Below are positions 47,201 through 52,330 of a stretch of 52,330 nucleotides of DNA, piece by piece; within the stretch, counting starts at the first letter, position 1, and every line of letters starts with the position of its first letter. This DNA comes from Planctomycetota bacterium (GTDB taxonomy: Bacteria > Planctomycetota > Phycisphaerae > Sedimentisphaerales > Anaerobacaceae). The position numbers were made by a program, and so were the translations under genes. The stretch spans positions 1 to 52,330 of the forward strand of contig JAUWIG010000021.1 in assembly GCA_030605475.1 (NCBI GenBank). Direction: 5' to 3'. The notes below the pieces were generated by a model, which saw only the letters and a program-made list of their open reading frames with translations, had not been told where the DNA came from and searched no databases.

Positions 47201-49105
47201 CTAATGCCTTTCTGCGGTCTGTGGCAAATTGCGTAACTTGTTTTGTCCAAGAACCTTGTAAATCGCCTTCAACACTGATTCTTCGCTGATAAGCCGCATA
47301 CACTCATGATGGCCTTTCGGGCAACTTCTTACATCCCCATCATACCAATGGAAGCATCCGCGACATTCCGCCTCCGCTGCTATTACCGCCCGGCCTAGGC
47401 CTGGGTGCATCCGCAGTTCCGGGTAGATAGGCCCGAAAATGCCTACGCAAGGTGTGCCTACCGCCGCTGCCAGATGTGCCAGTCCCGTATCAAGGCTAAC
47501 CAAAAGGTCGCACCGGCTCAAAACCGTCGCAGCCTCTCTGGGTGAAGTTTGCCCCACAAGGTCGATTCCAAAACCACCCGTATAAGTCCCTGCCGCCCCA
47601 AGTTGTATGATAGTAGCGCCCAGGTGCTTTTCCAGCATCGTGCAAAGCTGAGTCCATTTGCTAGCCGCCCATTGCCTCGACGGCCAGCGGACATGCGGGC
47701 TGATTGCGATTTTGAGTCTGCCGGAGTCCGGCAAGTGAAATTTATCCAGCATCATCTTGTCCCACTGGTCGGGGTAAAGCCGGGGGATCCTGTCATACAG
47801 GGTAACTCCTATCTGCTCAGCTGCTCTGTCAACCAAATGCGAACGGCGATTCTGTTTTGTGGGTTTGACCGAAAGCTCGATTTTTTTTTCGTGGTCATTG
47901 CAACGTGGTGGAAACATTGTATTCTCAACGCGTCGGACGCTCGGATGGTTACGGAAAAGCTCCGGATGTGTCACCCGAAGTATAAGCGCCACATCCTCTC
48001 CCAATTCCCGTTTAAGAGCTCTAATGGCAGGTTCTATACAGATAACATCACCAATAGCGGCATGACATTCAACAAGAACCTTCCGCTGCGGCAGCTCTCG
48101 GTGCAACTTGCGAACAACCAATGAAAAGCTGTGTTCGCTGCCGGCATTGGACTCGTCGATATGAAGGATATCGTAGTCGTTTGTTTCAGAAAGGGCAGCC
48201 AAAACAAAATTTGGATTCAGGCTATGCTTGTGAGTCGGATTGGCGGCGGGGGTTTCCACCTTCGGATAAACATTCTTGTGGAGCAGATGAAGCACCAAGT
48301 TGCCGCCTGGTCGCAGTACCCTCATCCATTCCGCAAGCACCCCTCCCGTATCCTCAAGGGCCTCAAGACAGCGAGAGCTAAAAAGATAGTCCATCGACTC
48401 GTCTTCAAAGGGCAACCGCCGCACTTCGGGGGTTACTCCATTTGCCATATCGGCTATATCAACACCAATGGCGTCTGGCTGTATCTTGTTATCACCACGA
48501 CCGACGTCAAGGCCTCTGCCCCGGCAATACTGAGCCAGTATACCTCTGGAAAAGTCTGTTTCTTTATTGTAGCGAAATGGCCTTCTTTCGAATTCAAGGA
48601 GAAGTTCATTTACTCTTGAAATTACCTGGCTTCGATAGTTTTTTGTCCCAGAGTCATTATTGCATTCTTCAGGAGCGACACTGCTATCCGGGTCAATTGT
48701 AATAACCTGTGTTTGTTCACCAATATCCGGGATGTGCCCGCGAGCAGCCGCCGGTCCATCAACAATAAGCGTATCAATGTTCTGCCAGTTTATCTTCCCG
48801 ACCAACTCACTTCGAATCTCATTCTCGTCTAACCTCACAATATTTCGGCAGACCTTGGGGAAATGTGATGCTCTCACCATAAGCTCCCCAAGCCCTTTAA
48901 ACCAGCAGATGGTGCTGGACTTCATCAACTCAAACGCGTCCCTGAGGGTACCACCACCGAAAACCTCTACAGGAAATTTGGTCCCGGCAAGCTCATAAAT
49001 CTCGTCCAGGTTCTTAATATCATACCTGACAGAAAAGAACCCTATCTTTGCCCTGCCGGGCTGAAGCGATATGATGTCCACTGTGTTATTTGTTTCCCCT
49101 CTCAC
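47201..49105 (-). CDS. Methyltransferase-GT9 (heptosyltransferase-like) fusion with vestigial GT-B half
   Basis: The product has 634 residues from GTG 49105 with GAGGG five bases upstream. Residues ~18-150 match the N-terminal half of the next gene's transferase (KIGFFSVRYDIKNLDEIYELAG, ASHFPKVCRNIVRL), but the donor-binding half is gone. Residues ~190-340 form a SAM-methyltransferase-like domain (RGLDVGRGDNKI, FSSRCLEAL, VLRPGGNLVLHL). Residues ~345-615 are GT9: KVLVECHAAIGDVICIEPAIRALK, IAISPHVRWPSRQW, LVSLDTGLAHLAAAVGTPCVGIFGP. The late cysteines (CRGCFHWYDGDVRSCPKGHHEC) may bind metal. It follows flgL by 72 bp and precedes the sigma-54 promoter of the main glycosylation operon. Confidence 0.83.
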   Translation of the reverse strand: MRGETNNTVDIISLQPGRAKIGFFSVRYDIKNLDEIYELAGTKFPVEVFGGGTLRDAFELMKSSTICWFKGLGELMVRASHFPKVCRNIVRLDENEIRSELVGKINWQNIDTLIVDGPAAARGHIPDIGEQTQVITIDPDSSVAPEECNNDSGTKNYRSQVISRVNELLLEFERRPFRYNKETDFSRGILAQYCRGRGLDVGRGDNKIQPDAIGVDIADMANGVTPEVRRLPFEDESMDYLFSSRCLEALEDTGGVLAEWMRVLRPGGNLVLHLLHKNVYPKVETPAANPTHKHSLNPNFVLAALSETNDYDILHIDESNAGSEHSFSLVVRKLHRELPQRKVLVECHAAIGDVICIEPAIRALKRELGEDVALILRVTHPELFRNHPSVRRVENTMFPPRCNDHEKKIELSVKPTKQNRRSHLVDRAAEQIGVTLYDRIPRLYPDQWDKMMLDKFHLPDSGRLKIAISPHVRWPSRQWAASKWTQLCTMLEKHLGATIIQLGAAGTYTGGFGIDLVGQTSPREAATVLSRCDLLVSLDTGLAHLAAAVGTPCVGIFGPIYPELRMHPGLGRAVIAAEAECRGCFHWYDGDVRSCPKGHHECMRLISEESVLKAIYKVLGQNKLRNLPQTAERH

Positions 49106-49177
49106 TTATACCCTCAATTTCAAAATTGGCATAATATCTTGATTAACCATCATAGCTTTCTTACAAGCCACTCGACC

Positions 49178-50365
49178 CTATCTGATGTAATCCAACAGCG
49201 ACATGGACATAAGTTTTGCAGCTATTGACAATGACATTTGATATAGAATCTCACGGCGAGAGAGGTCTATGGCAATCTGGGCAATGTCAGCTTCCTCCAG
49301 ACGAGTTACTTCATCCTCGGCATTGTACTTTAGGTTTTGGAGACCGTCCTTAAGATTCTCCAGGAAACCAATTTTTGCTCCCACAGCAACAGAGTTTTGT
49401 ACCAGAAGAGTGCTCAGCTCATCCAACGAATCTATTGAACTATTTCTCAATTCTTGCAATTGAGCTTCAGAGAGCTCTCTTTCATTTCCCAATATGTCCC
49501 GGAGGGTAATTAGTGTGTTGAAAATATCATGAGTTCCGGGTATGTGTACCAGTTCAACTCCAGTACCGTTTATTTCCGTGGTGTCAACGTAAAGAACCTC
49601 TCCGGTTCGTGAATCCGTTACAGCTTGGTTAGGCTCTCCACCGCCGGGGACGGTTGTCCAACTGGCCCCATCGTCGATAGAGAGTTTATAATTGCTGCCG
49701 TCGTGAATTACAGTCAGCCAGGCGTATCCTTGAACGTTCGATGTGCCTGTGCCGGACTTAGCACCGGTATCGCCCAGAAAGATTGGGTCACCGCGTTCGT
49801 TCAAATGAAATAAATCATCGCCTATATAAAGAGCCGATGTTTCCACTCCCGGCGCCACTTCTATAACTCGATTCTCAAAACTACCCTGGTAAGTTACACT
49901 GGTGATTTTTCCATCAGTGCGTTCTATGGCATAGGGTGCCGAGGCCGTATCGCTTCCCCCGAAGAGGTATCGGTTCATATGTTTGGTATTAACCAGCGAA
50001 GCCATCTGGTCCAATATATCGTTAATTCCGTCTGCGGCCCTTTTTCGTCCTTCTTCATCGTAGACGCCGCTGGTAATTTGAGTTAGACGTGTTTTCGCCT
50101 CGGTAAGAGCCGGTATCATATCCTCAATAATGATGGAGGAAATCTCCAGCGTACTAATCGTCTCCGAGATGCTGTCCATATAATTTTCCAAAGACCTTTC
50201 CTGAGTGTTGAGTCCTAAAATCTGATACGCGGTAGACGGACCGTCAGAGGCTCGATTTATCCGTGAGCCGGTAGAGACTTGTTCCTGCAAACGAGCCATC
50301 TCCTTGGAGTGCAGATACAAAGCAAGGCTGACATTATTGTAAATACTGCTCAGTGTTCCGCTCAT
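49178..50365 (-). CDS. flgL: Flagellar hook-filament junction protein FlgL (HAP3)
   Basis: The product has 395 residues. The N-terminal D0/D1 region has LALYLHSKEMARLQEQVSTGSRINRASDGPSTAYQILGL and RYLFGGSDTASAPYAI. The middle beta domain is of moderate size. The C-terminus has LENLKDGLQNLKYNAEDEVTRLEEADIAQIAIDLSRREILYQMSLSIAAKLMSMSLLDYIR, typical of FlgL. AGGTG precedes ATG 50365. It joins hook (through FlgK) to filament and lies directly after flgK. Confidence 0.95.
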   Translation of the reverse strand: MSGTLSSIYNNVSLALYLHSKEMARLQEQVSTGSRINRASDGPSTAYQILGLNTQERSLENYMDSISETISTLEISSIIIEDMIPALTEAKTRLTQITSGVYDEEGRKRAADGINDILDQMASLVNTKHMNRYLFGGSDTASAPYAIERTDGKITSVTYQGSFENRVIEVAPGVETSALYIGDDLFHLNERGDPIFLGDTGAKSGTGTSNVQGYAWLTVIHDGSNYKLSIDDGASWTTVPGGGEPNQAVTDSRTGEVLYVDTTEINGTGVELVHIPGTHDIFNTLITLRDILGNERELSEAQLQELRNSSIDSLDELSTLLVQNSVAVGAKIGFLENLKDGLQNLKYNAEDEVTRLEEADIAQIAIDLSRREILYQMSLSIAAKLMSMSLLDYIR

Positions 50366-50413
50366 TTTCGCACCTCATGGTTCATAGCTCGATTCACGAG
50401 CGATGCCCGGCAT

Positions 50414-52330
50414 TTACACCATTTCGATAAGAGTTGACATTGACGATTGAACAGTGCTCAAGTATTTGGCCATTGCTTGAAACATTTGTTGGAAGATTAA
50501 CATTTTGGCAGCTTCATCGTTGATGTTGACGCCGCTTATCTCGCTTTGCTGATTGGTAAGGTTTTGGACCATAATATTGGCACTGTCTTCGCGTGCTTGC
50601 ATAACAAAGACGCTTTGGCCGATATTTGTAACCAATTGACGATAAAACTCTCCGGGCGTCATCGCACCTAAACCGCTTACGGTCTGGTCCCTCAAGGCTG
50701 CCATTCGCATAACATTGGTATTGTCGGTCATATCTGCCCCTAATGCCGTCGCTATCCGCCCAGGCGTATCAGCTATGTCTGAACAAACGGCTATATTCGT
50801 AGCACTGCTGCCGGAAAGAAAGGTGTTGATTCCAACCGCAGCCAAGACTCCCGAAGTGTCAGTGGTAGCAAAAGAATCGACTTCGAACCAGTCATTGTTA
50901 TTCAAATCGCCGGTGCTGAGGGATACTTTGATTCCATCATCTATATCGAGTTTATCACCAGCTGCATAACCGGCACCGACATTGAGAGTGGTAACCACTT
51001 CACTGGCACCATTTTTCACTTCAATTTGCAAGGTACCGTTACCGACCGAGCCGGTACCTATCACCGTGAACGTAAAAGTTTGGTTTTCCGTGCCTGTGTA
51101 AATGCCCGACACGGATATAGTTGGTGGTGACGCTCCGGTCAGATTGCTGTCGGTAGGCTCAGGGAGGACACATGGAAGGAAATCAAATTCATAATCTGTC
51201 TCAGCCTGGATGTGCAGCTTTGAAGAAACTACCGAAGCAGTTAGGCCGTCAATGGCTGCAATCTTCGCTGCTACGGTGGTTAATGAGTCGGTCGCTACGT
51301 CAATATCAATTTTGTGTCGTGTTATTTCTCCGGTATTGGTATTGGTGACTCTTATATATATTTCACCGTCGGTTACAGGAGGGTCGAAATCGGCTAAATT
51401 TTCACTCGTCATAGACCAGCCGGTCAGTTCGGAAAACGAGCCGTCTGAGCCCACTCCCTGAACATGGTATTGATTTATCTGTTGTATTATTGCACTTGCC
51501 AAACCATTCAGGTCGCTGTGGACCTCGGAGACAAGCTCGTTTTTCAACGACAGCAATGCTCCGAGCTTACCGCCTTGCACATTCGTGTCATAATTGAGCG
51601 TTCCGGCGACGGCAATGCCCAGCTTGCCGTTTTCATCCAAACCCACCTCCAGTTCAGTAACAGAGTTACCTGCTACCACAGGTATTCCCCCAATGCTGAC
51701 ATCAACAACACCGAAGTCACGGGCTTGGGTTTCCACACCAACCAACTCAGACAGTTCTGTTATGTACTGGTCCCTCTGGTCACACAAATTATGAGCCTGT
51801 CCGCCGCTGACTTCTATCGTTTTTATTTTGTCATTAAGTTCGGCAATCTGATTTGTCAGCGTGTTAACATATCCGATGGTGTTTTCAGCCTCTAATATAA
51901 TCTGGGTTTCCAATGAGCCCAGCGATTCTCCTAACGTTCTGAGCTGAGCGCACATAGTCTCAGCAGCGGTTAGAGTCTGCCTTTGCCAAACAATCTCCCC
52001 CGGATGGGCACTAAGGTCCTGCAGTGAGTTGAAAAATCCATCTATTACTGTGCTCAAGCTGTTGCCGGCTGAAAACTCTCCAAAGGCGATTTCAATGGTG
52101 CGCATCGTGTCAAGTTCCCGCGAAACCTGTGCTAATAACGACTGCTGTCGAAGAATCTCCTTTTCTAAAAAACTGTCGATGTTTCTGGTAATGCTGGTGA
52201 AATCGACACCACCTCCCAGCAGAATCTCGCCTATCTGCTCTGCGTACGCGGGTGTCAGATTCACTTCCTGACGATGGTAGCCGTCAGTAGCTGCGTTGGC
52301 AATATTATTGCCGATTATGGCGAGGGCATT
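50414..52330 (-). CDS. flgK: Flagellar hook-filament junction protein FlgK (HAP1), N-terminus missing
   Basis: The frame is open through the right edge, and the first codons there read NALAIIGNNIANAATDGYHRQEVNL, the FlgK/rod-family motif, so only a few codons are missing. 638 residues are present. Features are ANT-like helix QQSLLAQVSRELDTMRTIEIAF, FFNSLQDLSAHPGEIVWQRQTLTAAETM, a large beta-rich middle with ISVSGIYTGTENQTFTFTVIG and TSGVLAAVGINTFLSG, and the C-terminal QSEISGVNINDEAAKMLIFQQMFQAMAKYLS. An internal GTG at 52264 is not the start. It is exported after FlhB switching. Confidence 0.95.
   Translation of the reverse strand, partial: NALAIIGNNIANAATDGYHRQEVNLTPAYAEQIGEILLGGGVDFTSITRNIDSFLEKEILRQQSLLAQVSRELDTMRTIEIAFGEFSAGNSLSTVIDGFFNSLQDLSAHPGEIVWQRQTLTAAETMCAQLRTLGESLGSLETQIILEAENTIGYVNTLTNQIAELNDKIKTIEVSGGQAHNLCDQRDQYITELSELVGVETQARDFGVVDVSIGGIPVVAGNSVTELEVGLDENGKLGIAVAGTLNYDTNVQGGKLGALLSLKNELVSEVHSDLNGLASAIIQQINQYHVQGVGSDGSFSELTGWSMTSENLADFDPPVTDGEIYIRVTNTNTGEITRHKIDIDVATDSLTTVAAKIAAIDGLTASVVSSKLHIQAETDYEFDFLPCVLPEPTDSNLTGASPPTISVSGIYTGTENQTFTFTVIGTGSVGNGTLQIEVKNGASEVVTTLNVGAGYAAGDKLDIDDGIKVSLSTGDLNNNDWFEVDSFATTDTSGVLAAVGINTFLSGSSATNIAVCSDIADTPGRIATALGADMTDNTNVMRMAALRDQTVSGLGAMTPGEFYRQLVTNIGQSVFVMQAREDSANIMVQNLTNQQSEISGVNINDEAAKMLIFQQMFQAMAKYLSTVQSSMSTLIEMV

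Overview
The window is a flagellar and motility locus of a Gram-negative-type bacterium. The flagellin start, the sigma-54/sigma-28 flagellar promoters and the many low-complexity intergenic 'word' repeats suggest Planctomycetota, probably a Phycisphaerae-like lineage. That placement is inference; no rRNA or other marker gene is present. Base composition is near balanced, with clearly AT-rich patches inside the giant glycosylation genes.

Layout. (a) 1-3014: a partial minus-strand gene for an exported chaperone-like or Ig-fold protein, then two divergent paralogous genes for small secreted beta-rich proteins. (b) 3217-6886, minus: fliS, a short flagellin gene behind a sigma-28-like promoter, and fliK behind a sigma-54 promoter. 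(c) 7346-16802, plus: a sigma-54-driven operon flgB-flgC-fliE-fliF-fliG-fliH-fliI-fliJ-motE-like-motA-motB-motB'. (d) 16982-22450, plus: a second sigma-54-driven operon fliO-fliP-fliQ-fliR-flhB-flhA. The last gene encodes only the FlhA membrane domain, fused to a degenerate ParA/CpsD-like P-loop domain in place of the FlhA cytoplasmic domain. (e) 22482-24860, minus: fliD with its own sigma-28-like promoter. (f) 25002-47013, minus: a probable 22-kb glycosylation operon behind a sigma-54 promoter. It holds two glycosyltransferases, a TPR protein, a FlgN/FliT-like chaperone, a 2201-residue protein with six methyltransferase and two glycosyltransferase modules, and a ~3.7-thousand-residue protein with six GT2, two CgeB-like and one GT4 module plus a B12-type radical-SAM module and TPRs. 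(g) 47201-52330, minus: a GT9/methyltransferase fusion, flgL and flgK (flgK runs off the right edge).

How it fits together. Sigma-54 promoters (6924-6939 minus, 7346-7361 plus, 16982-16997 plus, 47075-47090 minus) head basal-body, export, hook-length and glycosylation genes. Two promoters of the form TAAG-N15-AnCGATAA head flagellin and fliD. This is a classical middle/late hierarchy, and the glycosylation operon belongs to the middle tier. I infer that the multi-module enzymes build and methylate a complex glycan on the flagellin or other filament proteins encoded beside them. FliM, FliN, FlgD, FlgE, FlgG, the regulators and the sigma factors are not in the window.

Most novel: the FlhA/pseudo-ATPase fusion, the two giant glycan enzymes (one with an embedded radical-SAM domain and an internal 1.3-kb duplication), the tandem MotB pair, and dispersed inverted repeats that have entered reading frames as well as spacers.
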